A DNA stretch of 64,000 nucleotides from Collybiopsis luxurians FD-317 M1 (lineage: Eukaryota; Basidiomycota; Agaricomycetes; Agaricales; Omphalotaceae). Shown in pieces: positions 46,716 to 58,759 of the stretch (position 1 is the stretch's first letter; each line of letters begins with the position of its first letter). Made by a program: the position numbers and the translations under genes. The stretch is from assembly GCA_000827265.1 (NCBI GenBank), contig KN834811.1, positions 124,001 through 188,000 of the forward strand, written 5' to 3'. Below the pieces are notes generated by a model. The model saw only the letters and a list, made by a program, of their open reading frames with translations, made no database searches and was not told the DNA's origin.

Positions 46716-48286
46716 TCATTTCCTCTGTGGGTGTAGGGCAAACAGCAGTCCGGATAGTTGTGATGGGGTTGAACATTCCTTGATGTATTTGCCTTCTCGC
46801 AAATTGAGCATCATGTGTGACATTAAAATGCTGGACAGCCTGTATCAAAAGGGAGATATTCAAAATCTGACTCACACTGTGGGTTCACAGAGCTTGGCCT
46901 CACATAGTGATCAAAATGTTCAACATCTGCTTTAGTATTTCCTAATTTTAACCAAATGAGTGCCACACAAAAGTGGAATGATTTTTAGAGAGATCGTACT
47001 GGACAAAACTAGGGAAAAAAAAATGGCCTTCAGTGAAGTTTGGCAAAAAAGAAAAAGCAACATACTGCAAGAACAAAGATGTTTGCCAATGTTACAAGGG
47101 TGATAGCTCCAAAGTATATGAGACCTTTGATTCAGCACAATATCAGCGATACCGAAAAACAGCCTTCTCATTTACTCGCCGTCCCACATCATGGTTGCCC
47201 CTATCCCTTTTCGGATATATGTACCCCTAAACATATTGATTGTCTTCCAACCAGTTAAAGAAAAGACAGTAAGGTCAAAAATAAACAGCCCAATACAAAT
47301 GTAGACATCATCTGTATGCAGTAAGAATTGCAGTCTGGACAATATAAGTAGTCAAACGCACGGAGTCCTCTAAGGAGATCAGCAATGAGTAAAGCTTAGA
47401 AAAATCGGACATGGTGAAAGGCTTACTGAGAGTCTGAAAGGACTGGGATATTGCTCATCTGAGCTGCAACTGACGGAGATTTGATGTCAGGCAGAGGTTC
47501 TCGATCTACTAACACTATCTGTATCTGCACAGGAACTGTATACCGGCATATTTGAGGTTAAAAATGCAAATACTAACCACAGCATTACAGACTACACTGA
47601 CAGCTAAACCACTGAGGAACACCTTGATTATTCTGCTTCCTCCATATAAAGCTGTAACTCGGAGTACGAAGAGTGCTAAAAGACAACTTCAGCATAAATA
47701 GAGTGACATTTGCAAAAAAGTTTTCATCATACCGCCGATAGTGATCTCTAATAATACCATAAATGCCTGTATATAGAGGCCGACATAATGACCTCTAAGA
47801 AATTCAAAGCTTGAGTGTGTCTGTTGCACCTGTGATGCAATTACAAGTATCACATACCCTAATATTGGCTGCAAAAGTCAATATCACATGGTCTCCAAGC
47901 AAAACCTTGACTCACATTATTCAGAATAACCGGTTTAGGCCAGAAGTAAAAAATAAAAATGGGGATATTGCCCAGGAGATTCAGATATCGATTACAAAGG
48001 AACAGTATTACTGGAAGCTTCCTGCAGTCATGTTTCCAGACGAGTTCAACTTCTTGGTCCAATGTGAGAATCCAATCGTAGATAGGAATCACTAGAAAAG
48101 TGGATAAATCAGATAAATCAGAGTTTACTGGGCTCAAACGTAGTCCCAGACACACCAAATTGAATGATCCCGAAGTAGTGTTCCCAATTCCTGATGAAAA
48201 AACATTTCAAACCCACGCGTTCGAGTAAGATCTCCAAATAACCCATACATTTGAATTCGCACATCTTGTGTGCTCCACTGCGACAT
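46716..48286 (-). CDS. DUF6533-family membrane protein, inverted fourth copy
   Basis: Read right to left from ATG 48286-48284 (M-S-Q-W). The first exon ends at 48249, and the next carries N-W-E-H-Y. Then D-W-I-L-T-L-D-Q-E-V-E-L-V-W-K (around 48050-48090), F-L-R-G-H-Y-V-G-L-Y (about 47760-47790), T-A-L-Y-G-G (about 47640-47655), F-I-F-D-L-T-V-F-S (about 47240-47270) and the last exon I-L-M-S-H-M-M-L-N-L-R, stopping at 46716-46718. Exon order and the 35-nt second exon match the tandem copies 38 kb away, but the sequence is clearly more diverged, and the 11-nt exon of copy 3 is here fused by a readable stretch. Predicted integral membrane protein, function unknown, probably intact. Confidence 0.75.
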
Positions 48287-50076
48287 TACAAGGGAGCGCG
48301 GGGGCTGACAGCACTCTCGCGGGGGATGGGTTGTTAAAGCGGTTGCTGTGGGGGTCTAATAGTTATCAAAACTATATAATAATATATGTAGTAATATTAA
48401 CCTGGTCTGCACAATGACGCTCTCAAGGATTCATATAATCTTGTAATTAGTCTTTACGGCAAATGCGGAGTCATTAACGAATATGAACTAGTGCAGTTTC
48501 CATCTTACGCGGTTGTTTATTCTCAAAAGAGAGCCATTTATATATCCAGTAGAAAAACATTGCCGAGACACGTATGGAAACTGTTTCTAACTGGAGGGCA
48601 AAGGACATGCAACGACGTTTACGCCAAGGGGCAATCAAATGAATAAAACAAATGCTGAAGGCGGGTCCGTAGGGTCTGGTTTAGACACGGAGTAAATGTA
48701 TATAGTGCGGGAAAGAGGCTTGGCCCCGGTCCGCAATTTCCCTCACAGTTCACAGCATGATTTCGCAGGTTCGTCGATTTCGTTATGGGATGACAATTCA
48801 CAGCGGAGGGATTACTATTTTTGGCAACCCGGTTGCCGAGGTTGCGGAACGGCAGCCCCTTCAAATGTCATGTGAAGGCCGGTCACTCCGGAAACCAGCC
48901 GTACACTGTACGGCGCTTGCAGAACTCCGTGCCCCTACCAATTTCTCGCATATGTTTACTTGTATTTATGTAATAATAGACAGGTTGTTGCAGCGTTGTC
49001 ATGACCTTATATACAAAACAGATTTGCACCGACCGGCGACCAAGCTGACTCTGTCTCATGCCTTCAATTGCATAAGTTTTATTGACAAACAGATAAATGA
49101 GTGTGAGGAATTTGCAGAGTCGCACAGAGTTCTGCAAAGCATTATATAACATTGTCTCAGAACAGATTACTGGCAGTGAATATGCTCTTTGCCCAGTGGT
49201 AACCTGTGAGATGCCAGCTGTATTGAATACACTGACCGCCAGTTCTCATGACACCCCTGGAATTGAAAACACTATTCAGTTGGGTGGTGGAGGGTGTATG
49301 TATCAAGTTTTGCTGAGGTCAGTTGCTTCTTCAACTTGCATTAACTCCATTATTCGTTACTCAAAATGATCTATATAGACTTTCTGTGCCGTCGTTGCCG
49401 TCAGGGTACATTCACCAAGTATTTTAACAGGCTGAGTGTGAATTCACTGTGACCCGCAGTAGTTCCGGTGTGACATACCGGGGTTACTAGCTTACTACGT
49501 GACTTCAAGGTGGGAACCCTTGGCAACAGGGTTGCCACATAGAATTATCCACACTGGCGGAGTGTGCACAAAATAACATTTTTCCCGCACTTGACAGCTC
49601 TAACTTGTCGACTCTCAGCAAAATGTAACTCTCATTAGATGTAGTTTCTGATTTATCAAATATGTCTCTGTCGCTGCTAAAGCTTCTAAATTGAGGATAT
49701 AACTAAATATTAACATCCTATAAGTATTGTGAGTGTTTTGAATGCTTATTGTTGCCGAGACTGCTGTTTAATCAATAGGCTCAAGTTGTATCATCTGTGT
49801 CTGAACACACATGGACAAAGGTGTAAAGCCTGATTGGGTCATGTACTTATACTGTTGGTCTGATTCAGCAGATATATCCACATTAGTCTATTGTTTTGCT
49901 GATCTCATGTGAGAAGTACAGATGATTGAAAACACAATAAAGACTCAATCTTACACTTTAATAAAATCTCTGTGTGAGATATTAGACAATAGTACTCTAG
50001 GAATGGGACCTCAGAGAGTCCAATTAGAATGGCCTTAGTGCAGTTTCTGCAATAATACTGTCACTGACCATGCTCA
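48287..50076. other. Intergenic stretch upstream of the copia remnant
   Basis: No gene recognised. Small frames (48757-49149 and others) show no domain, and no 5' LTR matching 52304 onward was found. Confidence 0.4.
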
Positions 50077-52317
50077 TTGATCCCACTCTCCCAATTTACT
50101 ATTCCTGTACTTTTAAGAGCCCAAATGATCTATTTTAAAAGAGCTCAAAACATATATCAGGACCATACTAAAGGCTACATTCTCTGGGATTCTCAGAAAC
50201 ACAAAGTCTTTGTTTCCCGGGATGTAATCTTTGATGAACATCCTAATCCTCCTGCCTCTCCTCAGTCTGATCCTGACCTGACCAGTATTCTCCAGAATGG
50301 AGAGATACCTGGAGAAGGCCTACCTGGCATTTTGCAAGTGGGAGATGCATGGGATTCTCATCCCTCTAGTCCAGCACCAGCTGTCTCTAATCCTCCTGCT
50401 CAATCACCTACTAGCAATTTCGAAGATGAGCCTGACAACTATCATTGTCCTCCTTCACTAGATGTGCTACCTGAATACCATGAGCCTCCTCATGATCCTC
50501 CTGCTCCACAGCCTTGCCGCTGTTGTACTGAGGCTGAACTTCTTGGTCCTGCACCAGATCTTGATGGCCCACGAGAACACTGTCCACCTGTTTGCTTTGT
50601 CCCTGGTCAACCTGAATTTGTTGCTCCTGAGCCACAGATAGAACCAGATGAGGATGTTGATGCTATTGCTGGTGTAGCCATGGCTTTTGCTGCCACTGTC
50701 CATGCTCAAGGATCCTTAGAGCCACACACTTTGCATAAAGCACTCTGTGGACCTGACAAGCCACACTGGCTAGCTGTGATTGATAAAGAACTCTGTTCTC
50801 TCATTGATATGAGAACATTTGAGTTTATATCTAACTTGCCTGAAGATTGGCATGCTATCAGTTCCAAGTTGGTCTTTAAGATCAAATGTCTTCCTGATGG
50901 GACTATTGAATGGTTCAAAGCACACCTTGTAGCACGAGGTTTCTCACAAATGCCTGGTCTAGACTTTGATGAGGTGTTCTCCCCTGTGGTCAAACTCACC
51001 TCTATACAAGTGCTCTGTGCTCTAGCTGTTCACCTTGGACTCCACTTCCACCATCTTGACATTGATACTGCTTTCCTTAATGGTGACTTAGAAGAGGAGC
51101 TCTATATGCAACTCCCCAGTGGTATAGGTGAACACTCTGGCAAGCTTGTTCATCTCTGCTGCTCCATTTATGGCCTTAAGCAAGCCTCACATGTCTGGAA
51201 CAAACTTCTAGACTCTATGCTTGAGAAGCTTGGGTTTCGATGCATTCATGCTGACTACTGCATTTATGTCCTTCAACATGGCAAATCTGTTTGTTTTGTT
51301 GCAGTCTATATTGACAACATTGCCATCCTGTGTGATGATCTTGACTTCATGCAGGAAGTTAAAGTTAAGCTTGGAAAATGCTTTAAGATCAAGGATCTTG
51401 GTGTTATCTGTCAGCTACTTGGTATTTCTATTGAGTATGACCAAGTAAAGTGAACCCTTTGGCTATCTCAAACTTGGTACATCAATGAGTCTCTCAAGTG
51501 CTTCAATTGTGATGATGGCTGTACTCATTGCACCCCTCTCTCATCTGGAGCCAAGCTTTCCAAGGCCGACTGTCCCTCTACTCCAGAGGATGTTGAAGCT
51601 ATGAAAGGTCAGATCACCCTCTACCAGTCTATCATTGGTACTCTCATGTATGCAATGCTTGCTACTCATCTGGATATTGCCTTTGCTGTTGGTGTTCTGA
51701 GCTGGTTCAGCTCCAACCCTGGTGAATCTCACTTTCAACAAGCCTATCATTGTCTTCAGTATCTTGGTGGTACTAAAGATTGGTACATTGAATATGATGG
51801 TTCTAAGACAGATGAACTTGTCTCACTCATATTAGGCTATTCAGATTCAGACTGGGCTGGAGATGTGGATACTCGTTGTTCCACAAGTGGGTATGTTTTC
51901 CTCATGTCTGGGGCTGCTATCAGTTGGAGTAGCAAACTTCAGACCTCACCTGCACTCTCTTCTACTGAAGCTGAGTATGTAGCACTCACACGCACTGCCC
52001 AGGAAGCAATTTGGCTTCATCAGTTGCTAGAACAGTTGGGCTTCAAGCAGAGCAAACCAACTGGCTTGTTAGGAGATGATATGTCTTCCCTAGCTCTCTC
52101 CAAGAATCTGGCTGATCATCCTCATACAAAGCATATTCAACTTCGCCACCACTTTATTTGCTTTGCAATTTCAGATGGACAAGTTGATCTGGAATATATT
52201 CCTACAGCACAGCAAGTTGCTGATGGTCTTACAAAGGGACTTTCAGGTGATAAGCATTTGGCATTTGTATGTATGCTGGGCATGAAGCCGCACCCAAGTG
52301 GGAGTGTTGCAAGCTGA
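50077..52317 (+). pseudogene. Ty1/copia polyprotein remnant (integrase tail, RT, RNase H)
   Basis: Begins inside the integrase C-terminal domain (V-F-V-S-R-D-V-I-F-D-E) and continues through a Pro-rich linker to reverse transcriptase: K-A-H-L-V-A-R-G-F-S-Q, D-I-D-T-A-F-L-N-G-D-L and Y-G-L-K-Q-A-S. RNase H follows: D-S-D-W-A-G-D, S-S-T-E-A-E-Y and H-T-K-H-I. Gag, protease and most of the integrase are missing. A TGA at 51451-51453 splits RT from RNase H in the same frame, and the RT active-site box reads Y-I-D-N instead of Y-V-D-D. Dead element. Confidence 0.92.
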
Positions 52318-52660
52318 AGTCACTTACCTTATTTGTACATTCACAGCTTAGTCAACCAGAGATATCTCGACCTGGCATGGGATACCAGGAGCTTAGTCAG
52401 CCTCTTCTGGAAGAAGCTTAGTAATCACCAGATTCTCATGACTCATAGTTTATTACACTGCTACCTCAGCGTTCATTCTTCTACACTGTCGCTGAGGTGA
52501 GACTTCTATAGATCATTCCTTTTATTTATAGTACTGATCATGTACCTAGAACTTATTTTTATAATAGGTACATAATACAGCATTCATTCTTCTACACTGT
52601 TGCTGAGAACTTACTTTTATAATAGAAATATACATCTTAATCTAAAATTCTAAAAATCAA
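52304..52660 (+). repeat. Probable 3' LTR of the copia remnant
   Basis: Starts TGTTG directly after the purine-rich AAGTGGGAG at the end of the polyprotein frame, the usual copia arrangement. The end near 52660 is a guess, as no 5' LTR survives for comparison. It contains two copies of TTCATTCTTCTACACTG (about 52470 and 52582). Confidence 0.5.
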
Positions 52661-53636
52661 TAATGTTCCTTTAGCTACTCATCCCCTGTGAGATCTGTAA
52701 TGGCAAGACAAGCGAGATGAAGTTAATGATTTACAAGCATCAGCGGGTACTTGACCTCTGATCCAGGTCATTTGCCATTGCTCAGTCACAGGGGATCCAT
52801 TGTAGAACCTATTATTCACACGCATATGATCAAAGATGAGCTCAGAGAGACTTACATGTTGGACTACACGTATGTATTCCCTATTATATCATGGACTCTA
52901 GTACATACAAACTCGGACCAGTAGTTACAGTACTTATACCTCCGTACTTATATGTTTCTTCCTATTTTTACTTCTGTCTCCCCCGTTTCACCTTTATTCC
53001 ACTTTCTACTATTTATATATGACGCGGACAGACAGCCACCTCAGATGCTTGACCATCACAGAAAGTGACAAAAATAGGAATGTAAAGGTAAGGAATATAT
53101 TGTCATATATAGGAACGTTGACGAATACCTAGGAATACCTGGCAATATCTGAGCTTACCTGTCTGGCATTCCTCTACCTTCTACCACCTATTATTGTCAC
53201 TTTTCGTGATGCACTGCATTTATCCACGCTTTGAGGTGAGCTCCCCCTTTTACTTATTTATCAGAGCATATGCTTATTATCTACTACAGGGTTGTATCTA
53301 CATATAGGTAAATATAGACACTTGACTTTGTTTGTGCGCACTGTGAGAGTTGTATGTACGTATAGATACCGCGTACAAATTCTACATTACATCAGTAACA
53401 CACACTTGAACTCTCATTGAACTCACTCAGTATAAAGTTTTTGAAGCACATTTTCAGGTATTCATATCAAGGTACTTCCTGTCGAAACAATTACTCACAA
53501 ATATGAAGCAAACTGCTCAATCATTGACCTTTTCGAATTATCTTCCCAAGAGTCCGTAATAGATTGGGTCAAACCGGTTCAAGTCTTCGACCTAATCAGG
53601 TCCGATGCTCGATGTGTATTAACATTTTATTTCAAC
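52661..53636. other. Intergenic stretch with a small MITE
   Basis: Apart from the foldback element at 53054-53211 nothing is recognised. Confidence 0.4.
53054..53211. mobile_element. Small foldback MITE, 158 bp
   Basis: CATCACAGAAAGTGACA at the left end is inverted at the right end as CATCACGAAAAGTGACA; about 21 of 24 bases match. There is no clear target duplication and no coding capacity. Confidence 0.65.
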
Positions 53637-54722
53637 CTACTTGGGAGTAGAAGTTTCCTCGACGGAGTGATCCCATAGCTGCTTCCGCTCCTTCTTTGTA
53701 GCCTGGTATATCTTCCCCTCCGGTAGCACATTTCCATACATCCCAACACTCCAAACCCCAGAAGACCTTGCCGTTGTTAGCATCGCATGAAGCATGTAAT
53801 CGCCCGATTCCGTGTGCGAGAATGGGAAGGAAAGAGAGAAAACAAGTTTGAATAGATTTCGAGCAAACCAGTTGATATTATCCGCTAACGCACTGCGCAC
53901 AGGCCCGGGATAAGCATGGATATAGGTTAACGAGGGGCTCCGGTCTGCAAACACCTGGATTTATAATGAGAAATTCATCCTTGCCCTCGTTCGGAAGAAG
54001 AAACATACCTGCAGCATAACGTCGAGATACATAGGGAACTGTCGGCGAATTTTGAAGAAGGAGTATCCTCTTTTAAGCCCCAAATCATCCCAATCTATGT
54101 ACTTCCCAAGTCCAGCTCCGCCAACGATGAAAACCTTGGCGTCTTCCCCGGCAGCCTTAGCCGACTCCAGTGCGGGCATCAACTCCTTGGCGAATTTAAA
54201 TCGGGCATAATACATCAAAACCAATTTCGGCTCCTTCCCTTCCACCGTTTCCTCCTTTGCAAGAGTCCTCACGAACATTGGAGACAAAACCAAGAAATTT
54301 ATCTTCGGTAGACGAGAGCGCAGTTCTCGTATCGTACGCTCGCATTCTGTCATCAGAGTCGCATCACATCGTATGAATTCATGTCGAGCTCCAGGGAGGG
54401 TGGGTTTTGGGAATGTCGAAATTATGGCCTGAGCTGCGGCCTCATTTCTGCCGAGGAGGATAATATGTGCGTTTCCGTTAGTGATGCGAGCAAAAGCTTC
54501 AGCCATGCCGCGACCTATGCCTGCTGTTCCACCGAGAAAAACTGCGACGGGAACACTGTGGTCGTAAACTGGAGCAGCTCGAGAATTGAGGGTTTGGATG
54601 GACGCGAAATGGGAAACTCTCCTGTTCCTTCGTGTGGTAAAAATGTAAGCAGCTATTGAGGCAGCGGAGAGAGCAAGAGCTGAGCGGATTGAAGCATTGG
54701 AAGCCGTGGAATATAGATCCAT
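53637..54722 (-). CDS. Short-chain dehydrogenase/reductase, membrane-anchored type
   Basis: Two exons, 54722-54009 and 53954-53637, join as L-Q|V-F-A to give 343 residues. The N-terminus has a hydrophobic stretch (A-L-A-L-S-A-A-S-I-A-A-Y-I-F) followed by R-R-N-R-R, a likely membrane anchor. The Rossmann motif G-G-T-A-G-I-G-R-G lies near residue 64 and L-G-R-N follows the second strand. N-F-L-V-L-S gives the active-site Ser region and Y-A-R-F-K gives the Y-x-x-x-K pair. It uses NAD(P)H to reduce or oxidise a carbonyl or alcohol; substrate unknown. It is transcribed divergently from the F-box gene at 55053, sharing about 330 bases. Confidence 0.88.
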
Positions 54723-55052
54723 GTTGTTATGGAGGAGTTTGAACGTAAGGGACGAAGGTGTTTAATAGCTGTAAATTCGCAAGCCGCGAGACGCGTGTCC
54801 GTCCGGCGAAGCTCAAAGATACTCGGCATTGAAACGGCATACCGGCTGAGTCAGTTGCAAAATTGGAATGCCTGTGTAGGCGCCTCAACCCCAGCGCTTA
54901 TCATAACGCCTTCCCGTATTTCTTTGCATCTGCAATTGATTTGCAGAAGCGTCTCACTTTGTCATGATCAACGCTCAGCCTCATGGCTTGCTCACGGTGA
55001 TGTCGGCATAAATTCCCACTAGCCTTGAACGCTTTTTCTCCCACCCCCTACC
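54723..55052. promoter_or_regulatory. Bidirectional promoter region between SDR and F-box genes
   Basis: The 330-base gap separates two divergent starts. No TATA box stands out, and the GC content is higher than in the flanking intergenic DNA. Shared regulation is inferred from layout only. Confidence 0.4.
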
Positions 55053-56679
55053 ATGGACATCCCTCAGGAACTCATTGATCGTTTCATCGATGAACTCTCT
55101 GAATCCACTCAAGATCTCAAGAGCATAGCTCTTGTTGGAAGACCTTGGCTCAGCCGTGCCCGCTATCACCTTTTCCGCTTTATCACGTTGGCTCCATTGG
55201 ATCCGAAGGAGGTCAACGATTATTTCGCTTATCTGCGGCGACGAGCCTCCTCCAGCGGAGGTAGACATTTTTATAATCCTCTCTCCGATGAAGAAAGACG
55301 ATTTCTACATTCTCCCCCGATTCAAAAACCCCAGCAGTTCGTCTTGCAGTCCATCTCGGATACTCTTACTTTTGTTAGAGGACTGAAACTCGAATCTGCA
55401 GTCCGTATAGGTGGGACCCGAAAAATTCCTGCAGCCGATTATTTTGGGAGATGGCTTGGATTTGGGGGGGACGACGTTGCGGAAGAGTCGATTATAATGC
55501 GGGATCTCGGGTCGAATGAATCTTTCTACGAGATGCAGCAGCAACGATGGATTTCGATTGATTTACCTTGGGGATGGACAGGAATTCATGAATTACCATT
55601 TCGCAATTTACGCTACCTGCACATCCAATGGAGTGTTTTCAGCTGGGTAACACATCCGGAACTTTCTCCAATCTCGGAGAACCAATGGCCTGACTATCAG
55701 TTTAAGCGGTTCATCCAGGCAAACGGGGGAACATTGGAACACATTTCGGTGGACGAGTATCCTGGGTTTCAGATGACTCAATACGAAGAAGATATGTCGG
55801 ATAGTCTTTTGTATCTTCTCACGAACAACGCCCCACAGCTTCGGACTCTGTTCATGGGAGGCATACTTCCTCGAATGAATTCTAACCCTGCTCGCCGCGC
55901 GAACCGTACCGCTTTACGACAACCTCCGATTTATTCCTCTGGAGAGGCTGTTCCAGCAGTATCGTCGAATGCAGAAGATGTGTCTCTTTCGTTCAACTCT
56001 TTATCTTTGGAGCGCTTCTATCTTCGAGGGTTTGAATCAGAATCTATGCTTTTCATTGAAGACTCACTCTTAAACGGCGGCGCGCTCGCTGCAGGGAAAA
56101 CCAAATATCTCGGTCTTTCCACAATGCCCAGTGATTACAACTACAAAACGTTATTCTCTTCGTTAAAGCGTTCAATTACTCATCTTACGTTGGATCTGGA
56201 CAAAGCAGGTATGCATTTCAGTTTCTAATCATTCTTGTTTATCCTCTAATCTCTTCTTAAACTTAGTTCTTCGAGCAAACATCAAATTTCTGACGTTTCC
56301 CCAACTTCAATGTTTACAACTCATCGTTAATCCATTACTAGGCAATGCTCCTCGGGAAATCATTAACACCCTATGCCGCAGTTCCTCCGGCGGAAGTTCA
56401 CAATCGTCCTCGTCTTCGCCTAATAAACTACAGCGGCTTCATTTCGGGTTTAACAGTAGATTTCTTTCTGAAGAGCACCCCGTAATCGAAGTATTCAGAC
56501 CGTATCCATTCATCGACCACCAGCTGCATGATTTGACTGTTCACCAGTCCAAGGTGGCACTTGTTACGATAGCTCTGCCAGAAATCGATCTGGAACGAGC
56601 GTTTCCTTATACCATTGGTGCTGGTTCCTTGAAATCGCAGGGAACTAACGAATGGTGGTGTCGGCCTAATTACCTGTGA
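55053..56679 (+). CDS. F-box-type protein
   Basis: Exons 55053-56208 and 56267-56679 join in frame to 522 residues. The N-terminus I-P-Q-E-L-I-D-R-F-I-D-E-L, followed by L-K-S-I-A-L-V-G-R-P-W-L-S-R-A-R-Y-H-L-F-R, is the F-box pattern of the very large basidiomycete F-box family. The rest holds irregular Leu-rich segments (F-R-N-L-R-Y-L-H-I, L-E-H-I-S-V, L-T-L-D-L) suggesting degenerate leucine-rich repeats for substrate binding. Such proteins recruit targets to SCF ubiquitin ligases; the target is unknown. Start ATG 55053 has a good CACCATGG-like context. Confidence 0.8.
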
Positions 56680-56838
56680 TTGACTAAAATGGAAATTCGA
56701 CATTGTATATCAACTCGGCGTTATATAGTGTAGCTTTAAAAATATCCATACAGATAGATAGGTACAATAAAAGTACAAATCGCATTACAATCCCCACAAA
56801 ATGTCTGGGGTCGTGCCATCGTACATCATGATCATTCC

Positions 56839-58442
56839 TTAGACATTGATAGACCTGACTTGGCTCTCCGCCGCACCTGCCGCAAACCTTATTGATTCCA
56901 AGCCAAAACTGGCCGCCCCAGCACCTTCTCTTCGGCCACTACCCCCTCCTCCTCCCTCTTCAGTTTTCTCGTCTGGACTCTCTTCACCCGCTCGAACGCC
57001 ACTTTCATACACTACCCCTTCTGCTGCCCGTTTATTTTCTGCTCGCAAGTTGAAGAGCATACGGTTTCTCAATATCGATAAAAAAACGAGGGTCAAGGGG
57101 TCGAGCATGCCCGAGAGACAGGCTATTACAAGGAGATACCATTAGCCAAGTGAAGTCAAGAGCTCATATTAACTTGCATCAGGATTTGAGAATAGGTACG
57201 CATTGTTGATGAATGCGACAAAAATTCTGTGCGGTTCATCATAATCAGCTGTTGGAAAACAAACTCGTTAGGCAAAAAGAAACCTTACACAGCCAAGTAC
57301 AACAACATGTCTTTCAGAAGTAGTTCCAACAGATTCGATGCCCACGCCTTGCGATTTTGAATGTATTTAATGAACAGTCGGGACACCAAAATTAGAGTGG
57401 TCGTTTCATACACCAGAATCGGAACCCTTTAGAAAAAGTCATATGTAAATATGTACGAGAAGCGAAGGGAACGCCAAGCAGATAACGCACCAAAATAGCC
57501 ATAATTTGCGATACTGGGTATAAATGGTGCATCTTTTGACTCCCGGAACGATCTTGGAAGCGCCTATCATGATTGTTTTTGTTGGACGATGGGCGATCCA
57601 AGTAAAACATATCACAGATTGGCCTTTCGTTTGAGATCCAACAACGCCAACAACAGCTGTACCGCTTAGCACGCATACCACCGTCAGTTCTAGCAAGGGC
57701 CACTGCACTCGTTTGGAATTGCGATAGAGAGCACATACACAGAGCCATACGATACCGTCGGTGAGCACTAACTGGAGTATACCTTGGGTCCACAGGGCTA
57801 GATAAGCCGTTCAGCTGAGTGAGATGAGGCATGAACTTACTTGTCCCAACGAGCCAGTAAGCAAAAGCAAATTTGCCTTTTTCCAAAACACCAAAAAATT
57901 AAAAACAGATTGCATGAACAATTCATATTCGATTGGACTTATAGCTGTGAAAGTTAACAAAACAATCAATGCTGTCTTGGTAGCTATAAATTCATACTAG
58001 AAAACTCACAACTTGTTCAAAAAAAATCATGTTAAATGTTATTAACACGTGTGGCAAGTAGAAACTCACTTACTTCGTAGTTGACATGCGGGCTGACATG
58101 AGCTACGAGTCCATCAGGGGAAGCGGGTCAACAAAGCGTAAATTAAGTGGAATTACCATAGGTTGTGACAAGCTGAGCAAAATGTACATGAGCAAATGCG
58201 GCGAAACATCTTAAACCTGGGGAAAAACTTGCGAAGATAAATAGAATAGATACTGCGGTCTTTTTTCTTCGCTGTGAGGTCAATGAGGGGGTGTATTTAA
58301 GAGTGAAAGATGAATGTTCTACCCATATCAGGTTTAGCTGCGTGAAAGGGTAAGCGAAACCATAAGGAAACAAAAAAGGTGAAATAAACCTCGCCCTCAA
58401 ACGGCAGTACAAAGTTCCAAAACACCAAGGTAGTGGCGGCAA
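56839..58442 (-). CDS. Putative multi-pass membrane protein (DUF6533/DUF6534-like), exon structure unresolved
   Basis: Several minus-strand exons can be made out: L-V-T-T-Y-G-N (about 58145-58175); V-L-T-D-G-I-V-W-L-C-V-C-A-L-Y-R-N-S-K-R-V (57700-57770) followed by two hydrophobic helices; and a C-terminal I-L-R-N-R-M-L-F-N-L-R exon with a Gly/Glu-rich tail (56839-57108). The C-A-L-Y-x-N-S-K-R and F-N-L-R signatures echo basidiomycete DUF6533/6534 membrane proteins, but I could not join the parts into one frame. It may be partly decayed. Confidence 0.42.
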
Positions 58443-58759
58443 CTTTGGGAATCAAAAGTATCGGCATATCTTGAGTTTATTCGGGACTGGAATGATTCTT
58501 TGCATGACCCACTTTCGCAGTATCCATGACATTGGGTATGGAGAAGATTCTATTGCCCACAAGTCTGAGATCTCAGCGACTTAGCTGCACAAAAAGCTTC
58601 GGATCTCATGTCAGTGTCATTCTATGTTTAAGTCGGGGCTCAGACGGGTCTACTGCATAACCTGGGCTGACCTTGGGGCTAAGCTGAGGATGGATATCGG
58701 AGACCTTTTCATACTTTGATTGAAACTGAAACAAGGCACATATCCTCTGGATGGAAATA

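Noticed and set aside
50077..52317. A functional copia element
   Set aside because: Gag, protease and most of the integrase are missing, a stop splits RT from RNase H, and no 5' LTR was found.
53961..54722. SDR lacking its Y-x-x-x-K catalytic pair
   Set aside because: Y-A-R-F-K is present at the expected place after the active-site strand.
56846..57145. Plus-strand Pro/Ser-rich 99-residue frame
   Set aside because: It lies opposite the Gly/Glu-rich C-terminal exon of the minus-strand membrane gene and looks like its shadow.
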